From Bacteroides zoogleoformans (GTDB taxonomy: Bacteria; Bacteroidota; Bacteroidia; Bacteroidales; Bacteroidaceae), in NCBI RefSeq assembly GCF_002998435.1, contig NZ_CP027231.1:1-64000 (forward strand): 64,000 nucleotides of DNA, in the 5' to 3' direction. Position 1 is the first letter of the stretch. Each line of letters starts with the position of its first letter. A program made the position numbers and the translations under genes. Of the stretch, positions 9,346 to 19,825 are shown in pieces. The notes beneath the pieces are model-generated. The model made no database searches. It saw only the letters and a list, made by a program, of their open reading frames with translations, and was not told where the DNA came from.

Positions 9346-9353
9346 CAAAGGTA
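9346..9353 (-). promoter_or_regulatory. -7 box for grpE-dnaJ
   Basis: TACCTTTG on the minus strand matches TAnnTTTG. No TTTG is seen at the usual distance upstream, so another sigma factor or an activator may be involved. Confidence 0.45.
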
Positions 9354-9408
9354 ACACTTTTATGCCAGATTGACAGTGTGTGTCTATCTCTTATTCTTTA
9401 AAAATGAC

Positions 9409-9416
9409 TATCTTTG
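9409..9416 (+). promoter_or_regulatory. -7 box for the ABC-F gene
   Basis: TATCTTTG matches the -7 consensus, 69 bases upstream of the ABC-F start codon. No clear -33 box is present. Confidence 0.5.
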
Positions 9417-9470
9417 CGCTCGCAAATTGCAGATTTTAATAGGTATAAATAGCATTTTAAAAATATATAA

Positions 9471-11102
<1,632 letters not shown>

Positions 11103-11108
11103 GAAAAG

Positions 11109-12152
11109 TCATTTATAAATCAATTTGCTTTTTCCTTCTCCGAAGAGGTTATCGCCCAGCGTGGATATCTTGTTTCCGGTGGCTAATACGTAGCGTAGGT
11201 TGTTGCATCCCATAAAGGCGCCATATTCGATGGCGGTTACGGTGGGGGGCAGTTCGATTGTTCCGCATAGACGTCCGCAGCCGCTGAATGCGCGTTGCCC
11301 GATGCTTTTGAGGCCGTGAGGAAGCAAGATGTTCAATAGATACTTCTTTTGGGTGAATGTGTAGTCGGGAATAGCGGTGGCATTGCTTCGGGTGAGGTCG
11401 ATGGAAACCAGATTGGGCATATAGTTGCGTATCAGGATAAAGTCCGCTTCATCCAACTTGCCTTCGATGGTTAGGAAATTCACGTCTTTGGGCTGTATGC
11501 CGGAACTTACCAATTCGCTCGCAAGGCTTTCCATTTGGCCTATTTGCACGTACGCCGTCATGGGTTCTCCTTCGATAAAGGCAAATGTCTCCCATTTCTT
11601 CTTGGTGCGGTAGGCGTCGCTGCATCCCAATGGGACAAATACGGCGGTCACGCTGTCGGCCAACGCTTCCGGTAGCAGGTTGGGAGCCGTTTTCTTTCTC
11701 ATTTGGCATATCTTGAGGTTGTTGCACCCTTTGAAAGCTGCATCCTCGATGTTTTTGATTTTGTCTGAGAGGATGATGCTTGTCAGAGATTCCTTGCCGA
11801 TGAAAGTGCTGTCGTTGATTTTTTTGCAGAAGGCATAGGCCGGGATGCAATTGGCGGGATAGATATAAAAATGATCGGGATAAGTGCCGTTTTTACCTGC
11901 ATACATACTGATGGAAGCGTTGGATATGTCCAAATACCTGAGGTTTTTGAATTTATCTCTCAGATGTCGGAAGTCGATGGCATTCAGTTTGCCTTGCAAG
12001 GTCAGTCGGGTGATTTCGTTGGCTTCAGCCTCAGTCATCAATTCTACCAGTGTGCCCGGTTTGGCAACGTAGTATTTCTCGGCTTTTTGTGCCGAAGTAT
12101 TGGACATAAGCGTCAGTCCGGCAATCATGAACAATATTCCTTTCAGTTTCAT
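11109..12152 (-). CDS. BspA-like leucine-rich repeat protein, secreted
   Basis: The 347-residue protein has a signal peptide (MKLKGILFMIAGLTLMSNTSAQ) and two blocks of BspA/TpLRR-type repeats: one near residues 75-190, the other near residues 230-345. Repeats are seen as SLTSIILSDKIKNIEDAAFKGCNNL and its relatives, here broken by cysteines at the ends (FKGCNNL, FSGCGRL, FMGCNNL). BspA-like proteins are usually surface or periplasmic binding proteins; the ligand cannot be told from sequence. No C-terminal sorting domain is obvious. It converges on the ABC-F gene with 6 bases between stops. A TATATTTG box lies upstream at 12183-12190. Confidence 0.85.
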   Translation of the reverse strand: MKLKGILFMIAGLTLMSNTSAQKAEKYYVAKPGTLVELMTEAEANEITRLTLQGKLNAIDFRHLRDKFKNLRYLDISNASISMYAGKNGTYPDHFYIYPANCIPAYAFCKKINDSTFIGKESLTSIILSDKIKNIEDAAFKGCNNLKICQMRKKTAPNLLPEALADSVTAVFVPLGCSDAYRTKKKWETFAFIEGEPMTAYVQIGQMESLASELVSSGIQPKDVNFLTIEGKLDEADFILIRNYMPNLVSIDLTRSNATAIPDYTFTQKKYLLNILLPHGLKSIGQRAFSGCGRLCGTIELPPTVTAIEYGAFMGCNNLRYVLATGNKISTLGDNLFGEGKSKLIYK

Positions 12153-12269
12153 TTCTTAATGATTTCAGATGATTCGAATTTCCAAATATAAGAAGAAACG
12201 GTAAAGAATGGATGCTGTTTTTCTTTTTATGACTATTTTTGTCGGATATTAATCAATTATGAGTACTTT

Positions 12270-13139
12270 ATGGAAGTAGAAGAAAAGGTTGAAACGCCTG
12301 TAACGAAGAGCAAGCGTATCAGGAGGACGGTAATCGATATTGTCTGTTTTTTTGTGTTATTGGTTTTTATAGGCTCTGTTGTCTTCTTGCTTTCATCCTT
12401 TCTGAACAGACTGATTCCGCCGCAGATAGCGATGAATAGCACCCTTCTGCTTATTGTAGAAGAAACGCTGACATTGGGTTGTGTGTTTCTGGCATCATGG
12501 ATTGTGTTGCACTACAGCAGGAAGCCTCTTTCCGTATTAGGCTTGTCTTTGAGAGGACGTTGGAAAGATTGGCTTGCCGGCATGCTCTTTGCCATCACAT
12601 TGTATGCAGTGGGTTTCGGGGCTTCGCTTAGCTTGGGTGCAGTGGCAGTCAGTGGAGCATCTTTTCATTTTCCTTCTTTATCGATAAGCCTTTTATATTT
12701 CCTTTTGGTGGGCATCACGGAAGAATTGATGATGCGCGGCTTTGTGCTGGGGCGCATGCTGGATGGCGGGGTGAATAAGTTTACGGCACTGTTTGTCTCT
12801 TCTGTGCTGTTCTCGTTATTGCATTTGTTCAATCCTAATTTCGAGTTCCTTCCGTTTCTCAATATCCTGTTGGCCGGAATCCTTTTGGGAGCTTCTTATA
12901 TATATACGCGCAATCTCTGTTTCCCTATTGCTTTGCATTGGTTTTGGAATTGGATACAAGGGCCGGTATTGGGTTATGAGGTCAGTGGAAACAAGGTTCA
13001 AGACAGCTTTCTTGTGCTCAGCCTTTCCGGGCCGAACCTTATAAACGGAGGGAACTTCGGGTTTGAAGGCTCCCTCCTTTGCACCATCCTGATGATAGCA
13101 GGTTCGGCGCTTATTATCAGGTATTATAGCCGAAAGTGA
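12270..13139 (+). CDS. CPBP-family intramembrane metalloprotease
   Basis: The 289-residue protein has about eight membrane segments and the three CPBP (Abi/CAAX-protease) motifs in order: EELMMRGFVLGR (EExxxR), FSLLHLFNP (FxxxH), and HWFWNW (HxxxN). The glutamates and histidines are the metal and catalytic residues of the Rce1-like superfamily. The substrate is unknown; bacterial members serve in peptide maturation, immunity or signalling. A TATTTTTG box (12234-12241) lies upstream. It is tail-to-tail with tex, five bases apart. Confidence 0.9.
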   Translation: MEVEEKVETPVTKSKRIRRTVIDIVCFFVLLVFIGSVVFLLSSFLNRLIPPQIAMNSTLLLIVEETLTLGCVFLASWIVLHYSRKPLSVLGLSLRGRWKDWLAGMLFAITLYAVGFGASLSLGAVAVSGASFHFPSLSISLLYFLLVGITEELMMRGFVLGRMLDGGVNKFTALFVSSVLFSLLHLFNPNFEFLPFLNILLAGILLGASYIYTRNLCFPIALHWFWNWIQGPVLGYEVSGNKVQDSFLVLSLSGPNLINGGNFGFEGSLLCTILMIAGSALIIRYYSRK

Positions 13140-13144
13140 GGGGC

Positions 13145-15280
13145 TTATTGCTGCTGCACTCCTTTCAATGTCAGTTGTATCCGTTTCCGTTCCATATCTA
13201 TGGCGAGAACTTTTACGCGCAGGGTCTGGTGGATGGAGACCACTTCGTTGGGGTCTGATATAAATCTATCGGCGAGCTGTGACAAATGTATCAGGCCGTT
13301 TTCCTTGATGCCTATATCGACGAATGCGCCGAAGTTTGTGATATTGTTTACGATGCCGGGCAGTTCCATGCTTTCCCACAAATCGTCGATGGTATGCACG
13401 TGTTTGTCAAATTCGAATACTTCTATCGGTTTGCGCGGGTCGCGTCCGGGTTTCTCTAATTCTTGCAGGATGTCCTTCAACGTCAGCATGCCGACGGTAG
13501 ACGAGAGATAACGTTCCGGATTGATTTTCGTTCGCAGTTCCTTGTCGGCTATCAGTTCGGCCACACTGCATCCCAAGTCTTTGGCCATCTGCTCTACGAT
13601 GCAATAGCTTTCTGGATGTACGGCTGTGTTGTCCAACGGATTCCTGGCCTCAGGAATGCGCAAGAAGCCGGCGCACTGTTCAAAGGCCTTAGTCCCCATT
13701 CGCGTAACTTTCATCAATTCTTTGCGCGAGACGAATGCGCCATGCTCCGCACGATAGTCCACGATGTTTTGCGCCAGTTGCGGCCCTAATCCCGATATGT
13801 AAGTCAGCAGGTGACTGCTTGCCGTATTTAGGTTGACGCCCACCAGATTTACGCAGTTCTCCACGGTTTGGTTCAGCGACTTTTTCAGTTTGGTTTGGTC
13901 TACATCATGTTGATACTGCCCCACGCCGATGGATTTAGGGTCAATCTTCACCAGTTCGGCCAACGGGTCCATCAGGCGTCTTCCTATGGATACGGCACCT
14001 CGCACGGTGACGTCATATTCGGGGAATTCATCGCGGGCAATCTTAGAGGCTGAGTAGATGGACGCACCTTGTTCACTGACAACGAAAATCCGGATTTCCT
14101 GATGGAAAACTTTACTTTTCAGGAAATTCTCCGTTTCCCGACCGGCGGTTCCGTTTCCAATGGCAACGGCCTCTATTTTATAGGCTTCCAGCATTTTCTC
14201 TATTTTGGCAAATGCTTCTTGAGGCTTGTTGACAGGTGGATGCGGGTAGATATTTTCGTTGTGAAGCAGATTTCCCTGTGCATCCAGACATACTACTTTA
14301 CAACCGGTGCGGAATCCCGGGTCTATGCCCATCACGCGTTTCTGTCCTAATGGAGAGGCTAACAACAGTTGGCGGAGGTTTTCTGCGAATACCTTGATGG
14401 CCTCTTCGTCGGCACGTTCTTTGCTTAGCGTGGCAAACTCTGTTTCAATGGAAGGTTTCAACAGGCGTTTGTAGGCATCTTGTACGGCTTCTGCCACTTG
14501 CTGTCCGCAGGCGTTGTTGCTTCGTACGAACCGGCGTTTCAGGCGTTCCAGGCATTCTTCGTCATCCGGACTGATGCTTACTTTCAGCAACCCTTCCGCT
14601 TCGGCACGGCGTATGGCCAGTAAGCGATGCGAACTGCATCGCTTCAGTGATTCGGAGCAGTCGAAGTAATCCCGATATTTGGCCGCTTCCTCTTCTTTGC
14701 CTTTCACCACCTTGGCGGTCAGTATGCCATGACGGGCAAAGGAACTGCGCACGCTGTTCCTGGCCTGCTCGTCTTCACTCACCTGCTCGGCTATAATATC
14801 TCTGGCCCCTTTTAATGCTTCTTCCACATCCTTGACGTCTTCCTTTACATATCGGGCGGCCTGTCTTTCAGGATGGAGTTCGCGTTGTAGCATCAGTAAA
14901 GTGGCAAGCGGTTCCAGTCCTCTTTGGCGGGCAGCTTCGGCACGTGTCTTCCGTCTGGGCTTATAGGGAAGGTAGATATCTTCCAAAGCGGTGTTGTCCC
15001 AAGTCTCTTCAATGCGTGCTTTGAGCTCCGGAGTCAGTTTCCCTTGTTCCTGAATGGTGTTGAGGATGGTTTCCTTGCGTTTGGCTGTTTCGTTCAGCTT
15101 CTCATATTGTGTCCGGATGGCCTCAATCCGTACTTCGTCCAAACCTCCCGTCACCTCTTTGCGGTAGCGGCTGATGAAAGGAATCGTTGCTCCGTCATTC
15201 AGCAACTCCAAAGTTCGCTCTGTTTGTCTTTCTGATATGCCGAGCGCAGCAGCTATCATGCGATGATAATTTTGTGACAT
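13145..15280 (-). CDS. tex: RNA-binding transcription accessory protein Tex
   Basis: The 711-residue protein shows the full Tex architecture: helical N-terminal domain (about residues 1-190), YqgF/RNase H-like fold starting at VMGIDPGFRTGCKVV (near residue 315), helix-hairpin-helix segment (YISGLGPQLAQNIVDYR, near residue 495), and a C-terminal S1 domain (GIVNNITNFGAFVDIGI, about residues 635-708). Tex binds nucleic acid and influences transcription; its exact role in Bacteroides is unknown. It is a single gene, divergent from the SusG-like gene across a repeat-rich 500-base spacer. A TATTTTTG box lies at 15310-15317 on the minus strand. Confidence 0.95.
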   Translation of the reverse strand: MSQNYHRMIAAALGISERQTERTLELLNDGATIPFISRYRKEVTGGLDEVRIEAIRTQYEKLNETAKRKETILNTIQEQGKLTPELKARIEETWDNTALEDIYLPYKPRRKTRAEAARQRGLEPLATLLMLQRELHPERQAARYVKEDVKDVEEALKGARDIIAEQVSEDEQARNSVRSSFARHGILTAKVVKGKEEEAAKYRDYFDCSESLKRCSSHRLLAIRRAEAEGLLKVSISPDDEECLERLKRRFVRSNNACGQQVAEAVQDAYKRLLKPSIETEFATLSKERADEEAIKVFAENLRQLLLASPLGQKRVMGIDPGFRTGCKVVCLDAQGNLLHNENIYPHPPVNKPQEAFAKIEKMLEAYKIEAVAIGNGTAGRETENFLKSKVFHQEIRIFVVSEQGASIYSASKIARDEFPEYDVTVRGAVSIGRRLMDPLAELVKIDPKSIGVGQYQHDVDQTKLKKSLNQTVENCVNLVGVNLNTASSHLLTYISGLGPQLAQNIVDYRAEHGAFVSRKELMKVTRMGTKAFEQCAGFLRIPEARNPLDNTAVHPESYCIVEQMAKDLGCSVAELIADKELRTKINPERYLSSTVGMLTLKDILQELEKPGRDPRKPIEVFEFDKHVHTIDDLWESMELPGIVNNITNFGAFVDIGIKENGLIHLSQLADRFISDPNEVVSIHQTLRVKVLAIDMERKRIQLTLKGVQQQ

Positions 15281-15482
15281 TTCTGTACTTTATTTATTCT
15301 AACAGAGGACAAAAATAGGAAAAACAATCGGTTCATCCGATATGTTGCCTCCTACAACAACCTTTTCAGCAAAGTATTTTGTCGTATTATTTAACTGCAA
15401 TCCGAAAGGATAATCAGTTGTTTCCATGGATTCAGGTCGATTTCAATACATGCATTAGTTTTCATCATGGGAGAGAAACCAT

Positions 15483-15611
15483 TTCCCAATACGACTGAAA
15501 CCATTTCACTCGTATTGGGAAGTGGCTTCAGTCATATTGGGAAAGTAAGGTTTCATCCGGAGGGAGGAGAGTGAAACTTTCTGTCACAATGGGAAAGAAT
15601 CGATTTCCCAT
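15483..15611. repeat. Palindrome-rich intergenic element between tex and the SusG-like gene
   Basis: A perfect 12-bp inverted repeat (TTCCCAATACGA at 15483-15494, TCGTATTGGGAA at 15510-15521) encloses CTGAAACCATTTCAC. Further copies of ATTGGGAA follow at about 15535, and a second perfect inverted repeat (ATGGGAAA at 15589-15596, TTTCCCAT at 15604-15611) closes the block. The CGACTGAAACCATTTCA core also occurs in the elements at 52.9 and 62.9 kb. The remainder of 15281-15781 holds no gene. Confidence 0.75.
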
Positions 15612-15743
15612 CTCATAAATAGGCTATTAGCGATGTCCTTTACGCTTGTTCCTACTCCTTTTATCCCTTTCTTTTGCAAACGTTTTCGTCCTCCATCATC
15701 TAAAAATAATTCTCTGTCATTTCTCCATTACTTTTTACTTTCC

Positions 15744-15751
15744 TACCTTTG
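15744..15751 (+). promoter_or_regulatory. -7 box for the SusG-like gene
   Basis: TACCTTTG matches TAnnTTTG; TTTC lies where the -33 TTTG is expected (20 bases upstream). The start codon is 30 bases downstream. The box rules out an upstream TTG start, which lies inside it. Confidence 0.55.
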
Positions 15752-15781
15752 AACGTAATAATAATTTGTAAATCTAATATC

Positions 15782-18142
15782 ATGCTGATTCTAAAGAACT
15801 GTTTTTTTTCGCATCTCTTGCTGGTGACATTCTGTTGCGGCCTGTCCTTCTCGTTGCAGGCTTGCAGTGACGACAAGGCTGAAGATATGCCGACGGTCAT
15901 CGGTAACAGTACATCTTCCGGCGTGGCGCTTGGCAGTGAGTATATTTTTACATCTGTTGCGGGGACACAATCTTTGAGCTTTTATGCAAGCCGGGATTGG
16001 ACCATTCAAAGTGGTGCCGATTGGTGTAAGTTGTCGGCAACAAGCGGAAAAGCCGGGAATGCCGACGTAAATATTCAAGTCACGGAAAATACCGGGGCAG
16101 GCGACCGCAATACAGTTATTACAATAATTGCCGGTGAAACGGGAAATACGGCAAAGAAGGAGATACGCATCGTCCAAAAGAAAACGGATGCCCCGGTTGT
16201 AGAATGGAGTGATGTTGTGGCTTCTCCCGATAGTTGGGATAATCAAAAGCGTGCCGATATATCTTACCAGCTATTGGTTTACTCGTTTGCCGACAGCAAC
16301 GGGGATAAATATGGTGACATCAACGGTGTGATTTCTAAGTTGGATTATATCAACTCTTTAGGCGTGAAAGCCATCTGGCTTTCTCCCATCCATCCTTCGC
16401 CTTCTTATCATGGGTATGACGTGACGGATTATACCAAAGTTAATCCGAAGTTTGGTGCCGAAGCCGACTTTGACCGTTTGGTCAAGATGGCAAAAGATAA
16501 GGGCATCAAGATTTATCTGGACTATGTGCTGAATCATACCAGCGTGGAACATCCTTGGTTTCAGACGGCAAAAACCTCCACAGACAACGCTTATCGCGAC
16601 TATTATACTTTCTCACAAGATCCGGCAGCCGATATCAAGGCCGGAAAGATCGACATGATTGCCGGCGAAGGTGCAGGAGGGTATAATGCGGGCGAATGGT
16701 TCCCGACAACCACTTCATCGGATGCAGTCAAGGCATGCTATAAGTTTAGATTGGATTGGTCGAATGCTTTCAAACCGACAGTCACCGTTACTAAAGCCGA
16801 AACGGCCGATAAAGATAATCCCGACCAAAGCACAACGGGAGCCAAATATCTTTATTTTGGCGAGGGGGTTATTAAGAAGTTCTACGATAAAGGCAATGGC
16901 ATCTATGAGTTGACGGTAGATTTCGTGTCTCCTTGGGGATTTTTGATTCGTACCAGCGCTACGGAGTGGGGAAATTACAAATATGGAGCATCGTCTGCCG
17001 GCACTAAAGTGAAATTCGGCGAAGCCCTCGCTTTAAAGCAACAAGGAGAAGACATTTTACTGGAATCAATGAATTTGTGGTATTATCATTCTCATTTCTA
17101 TACCGGTTCGTTTGCCGACCTCAATTATGGGAAAGTCGCCAACTTGAAGAATTCACCGGCTTTCAAGGAGGTGGTTGCAGCAGCCAAGGGCTGGATAGAC
17201 CGCGGGGTAGAAGGTTTCCGATTGGATGCGGTGAAACATATCTATCACAATGCCAAGGGTACGGAGAATCCTGATTTCCTTAAAACATTCTACGACGAAC
17301 TGAACAACTATTATAAACAAAAAGGCAATGCGGACGAGCTGTATATGGTGGGCGAGGTGCTTTCCGGTGCCGCTGAGGTAGCTTCTTATTACAAGGGCCT
17401 TCCGGCCTTGTTCGAATTTGACTTCTGGTATCGTCTGGAATGGGCCATCAATAATGGTACAGGTTGTTACTTTGCCAAAGATATTATGGGTTATCAGGAG
17501 CTTTATAAAAAATATCGCTCAAACTATATTGAAGCCACCAAACTGTCCAATCACGACGAAGACCGCACGGCTTCCAAGCTGAGTAGGTCTGTCGACAAAG
17601 AAAAACTTGCGGCTGCCGTCCTGCTCACCGGTCCCGGCGAACCATACATTTACTATGGTGAGGAGTTGGGACTTTACGGCACGAAAAACAATGGAGACGA
17701 GTATGTGCGCGGGCCGATGTTGTGGGGTAACAATACGCAGACTTCATATACAGACAAGATAGACAAGAGCGTGGCCTCCAACATTCAATCGGTTGCCGAA
17801 CAGCAGAAAGACGAGAACTCCCTGCTCAATGTATATGTTCGTTTTACCAAGCTACGCAATACTTATCCGGCCTTGGCGGAAGGCACCATGTCGAAGCATA
17901 CGGTTTACAATGAGAGCAACTCAACTGCCGGTAAGAGCATTGCCGCGTGGTATATGGCGAAAGGCAGTGAGAAGATGCTGGTTGTACATAACTTCGGCTC
18001 AAGTGCTGTGGAGATTACGTTGTCCGACAAGATAGAAAAAGCGGTCGGCTTGAATGGTGATGTACAGCAGAAAGCGGCAGAGAGCGGCACGCAGGTCAAG
18101 ATGGGCGCTTATAGCTCCGTAGTATTCAGAATAGCACAATAA
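15782..18142 (+). CDS. SusG-like surface alpha-amylase lipoprotein (GH13) with BACON domain
   Basis: The 786-residue protein begins with a lipoprotein signal (lipobox LQAC, cysteine 28) followed by SDDKAED, the acidic pattern that sends Bacteroides lipoproteins to the cell surface. A BACON domain covers about residues 50-136. The GH13 barrel starts near residue 155 (ISYQLLVYSFADSNGDKYGD) and shows all four conserved regions: DYVLNH, GFRLDAVKH (nucleophile Asp near 482), MVGEVL (acid/base Glu near 525) and LSNHDED (Asp near 592). A long insertion in domain B (about residues 290-430) is equivalent to the CBM58 starch-binding insert of B. thetaiotaomicron SusG, to which the whole protein is closely similar from memory. 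It degrades starch-type glucans at the cell surface. No susC, susD or regulator gene is next to it. Confidence 0.93.
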   Translation: MLILKNCFFSHLLLVTFCCGLSFSLQACSDDKAEDMPTVIGNSTSSGVALGSEYIFTSVAGTQSLSFYASRDWTIQSGADWCKLSATSGKAGNADVNIQVTENTGAGDRNTVITIIAGETGNTAKKEIRIVQKKTDAPVVEWSDVVASPDSWDNQKRADISYQLLVYSFADSNGDKYGDINGVISKLDYINSLGVKAIWLSPIHPSPSYHGYDVTDYTKVNPKFGAEADFDRLVKMAKDKGIKIYLDYVLNHTSVEHPWFQTAKTSTDNAYRDYYTFSQDPAADIKAGKIDMIAGEGAGGYNAGEWFPTTTSSDAVKACYKFRLDWSNAFKPTVTVTKAETADKDNPDQSTTGAKYLYFGEGVIKKFYDKGNGIYELTVDFVSPWGFLIRTSATEWGNYKYGASSAGTKVKFGEALALKQQGEDILLESMNLWYYHSHFYTGSFADLNYGKVANLKNSPAFKEVVAAAKGWIDRGVEGFRLDAVKHIYHNAKGTENPDFLKTFYDELNNYYKQKGNADELYMVGEVLSGAAEVASYYKGLPALFEFDFWYRLEWAINNGTGCYFAKDIMGYQELYKKYRSNYIEATKLSNHDEDRTASKLSRSVDKEKLAAAVLLTGPGEPYIYYGEELGLYGTKNNGDEYVRGPMLWGNNTQTSYTDKIDKSVASNIQSVAEQQKDENSLLNVYVRFTKLRNTYPALAEGTMSKHTVYNESNSTAGKSIAAWYMAKGSEKMLVVHNFGSSAVEITLSDKIEKAVGLNGDVQQKAAESGTQVKMGAYSSVVFRIAQ

Positions 18143-18154
18143 GATGGCGCATTG

Positions 18155-19135
18155 TCATTCATAAATCTTCATAAGTATCCGGTTCAGCCAGTTCCAGCGA
18201 AAACGGAACCAGCGCCGGGTGCTGCTTTGTTTTCCTCCGAATCGAAGGACAAAGTCGCGGTATCCGTGTCTGCGGAACGGTAAACCTACATCCATGAATT
18301 CCAGATGGCGGTATCCGCGTTGCTTGGCATCGTCCAGCGCTTTCCATACGGCCAGAACGCCCGGATATTGCAGGGCATAGGTATTGCGCATTCCGCCCGA
18401 GAACCAGAGGTAGGCATTGTCGCCAGAGTAGATGCAGGCACTGCCGCCGATAATCTTATTTTTATAGGTGACAATGAAGATTTTGCTTCGTTTTTCTTCC
18501 AATCGGCTTTCAAGATGCTCGAAGAACCGGATGCTGGGGAAGTGTCGGCGTATCTTGGAAGAATAGATGTGGCGCAGCATGTGGGCAAAGTGGAGTGTCT
18601 CCTCCATGGTTTGTGTCTCTCGTACTTGAGCTCCGTTTTGCAATCCTTTTTTAATCTGTCGGATGCGCGACGGACTGAATCGCTCCTCTACCTTTTCAAT
18701 ACTGTGCAGCGAATTGCGCACCCGTAACCAATTGACGGCAAAATAACCATTCTCACGGAAAGATTTGTATCCGAAGAGTGCATTCTCCAGATTACGGAAC
18801 TCGATGAGGAAAGCTTCGCGCAACGCTTCGTCGGTGAGCCGTTGCAGCATGTCGCTGAAAATGGTCTCTTTATCTGCATTGTCGTCAAAATAATCTCCTG
18901 TGCCATATACTTCGCACTTTTTAATGATGCCGGGCGGAAACAAACGTACACTTTTCCGTATCACTGCCAGCAGTTTGGCAATGGGTTTGTCGTCTTCGGA
19001 GGCCACGATGAGCACAGGCGTATATCCCGGAGTTGCTTCGTAGATTCGAAACAGCCCCGTAGAATGGAAGGTATTGGTATTCGGTAGTTCCGGAATCTTG
19101 CTTCCACGATAATATGTTGTCAGTTTCAAAGGCAT
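18155..19135 (-). CDS. FemAB/GNAT-like acyltransferase
   Basis: From the ATG at 19133-19135 the product has 326 residues; a longer reading starts at a TTG at 19177 and is not favoured. The C-terminal half carries the FemAB-type fold: an RQIKKGLQNG segment near residue 180, KIFIVTYKNKIIGGSACIYSGDNAYLWFSGGM, then YPGVLAVWKALDDAKQRGYRHLEFMDVG, characteristic of the BioF2/Acetyltransf_6 group. Such proteins transfer acyl or aminoacyl groups, for example in cell-wall or exopolysaccharide modification. The substrate cannot be told here. It ends 12 bases from the SusG-like gene, tail to tail. A TAAATTTG box lies only six bases before the ATG. Confidence 0.75.
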   Translation of the reverse strand: MPLKLTTYYRGSKIPELPNTNTFHSTGLFRIYEATPGYTPVLIVASEDDKPIAKLLAVIRKSVRLFPPGIIKKCEVYGTGDYFDDNADKETIFSDMLQRLTDEALREAFLIEFRNLENALFGYKSFRENGYFAVNWLRVRNSLHSIEKVEERFSPSRIRQIKKGLQNGAQVRETQTMEETLHFAHMLRHIYSSKIRRHFPSIRFFEHLESRLEEKRSKIFIVTYKNKIIGGSACIYSGDNAYLWFSGGMRNTYALQYPGVLAVWKALDDAKQRGYRHLEFMDVGLPFRRHGYRDFVLRFGGKQSSTRRWFRFRWNWLNRILMKIYE

Positions 19136-19244
19136 TGTTTGCAAATTTAGAAAAATAATCTTGTGAGGATGTATCAAAAATGATATTATTTATGATTTGG
19201 ACAGAGAGACGTGGAGATACCGGATTTTAATCGGAATTTTACAT

Positions 19245-19252
19245 TATCTTTG
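19245..19252 (+). promoter_or_regulatory. -7 box for the nitroreductase operon
   Basis: TATCTTTG matches the -7 consensus, 34 bases upstream of the nitroreductase ATG. No -33 TTTG is seen. Confidence 0.5.
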
Positions 19253-19286
19253 CATGTATAAGTCTTAAAAACGAAAAATATAGAGT

Positions 19287-19823
19287 ATGGAAAGTTTCAG
19301 TGATTTGATAAAAAAGCGCCGCAGCATGCGGAAGTTTACGAAAGAAGATCTGACGCAGGAACAGGTAGTTGCTTTGATGAAGGCAGCCTTGATGGCACCT
19401 GCCTCGAAGCGTAGCAATTCTTGGCAATTTATTGTGGTGGATGATAAAGAGAAATTGAAAGAACTGTCGTTCTGCAAGGAGCAAGCTTCGCAATTTATTG
19501 CCGATGCGGCGCTGGCAGTGGTTGTTACGGCCGATCCATTGGCAAGCGATGTCTGGATAGAAGATGCGGCCATTACCTCCATCTATTTGCAGTTGCAGGC
19601 AGAAGATATGGGGTTGGGCAGTTGCTGGGTGCAAGTGCGCGAACGGTTTACGGCAGCCGGTGTGCCTTCCAATGAATACGTGCACGAGGTGCTCGACATA
19701 CCTTTGCAGTTGCAGGTGCTTAGCGTTATTGCCATCGGGCATAAGGGTATGGAACGCAAACCTTTTGATGAGGACCACTTGCAGTGGGAAAAGATACATC
19801 TCAATAAATACGGAGGAAAATAA
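19287..19823 (+). CDS. Nitroreductase-family FMN oxidoreductase
   Basis: The 178-residue protein is a compact nitroreductase fold. It starts with the FMN-binding KKRRSMRKFTKEDL segment (the RRS/RKF arginines bind flavin phosphate), followed by APASKRSNSWQF, and has the C-terminal AIGHKG motif. These cytoplasmic enzymes use NAD(P)H to reduce nitro compounds, quinones or flavins; the physiological substrate is unknown. It is the first gene of a probable operon: the next gene starts three bases after its stop. Confidence 0.9.
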   Translation: MESFSDLIKKRRSMRKFTKEDLTQEQVVALMKAALMAPASKRSNSWQFIVVDDKEKLKELSFCKEQASQFIADAALAVVVTADPLASDVWIEDAAITSIYLQLQAEDMGLGSCWVQVRERFTAAGVPSNEYVHEVLDIPLQLQVLSVIAIGHKGMERKPFDEDHLQWEKIHLNKYGGK

Positions 19824-19825
19824 CA

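Noticed and set aside
12270..12290. Regulatory link between the BspA-like gene and the CPBP protease gene
   Set aside because: They are divergent with separate single -7 boxes and no shared motif was found.
15749..15781. TTG start for the SusG-like gene
   Set aside because: The TTG lies within the TACCTTTG promoter box and would spoil the lipoprotein signal.
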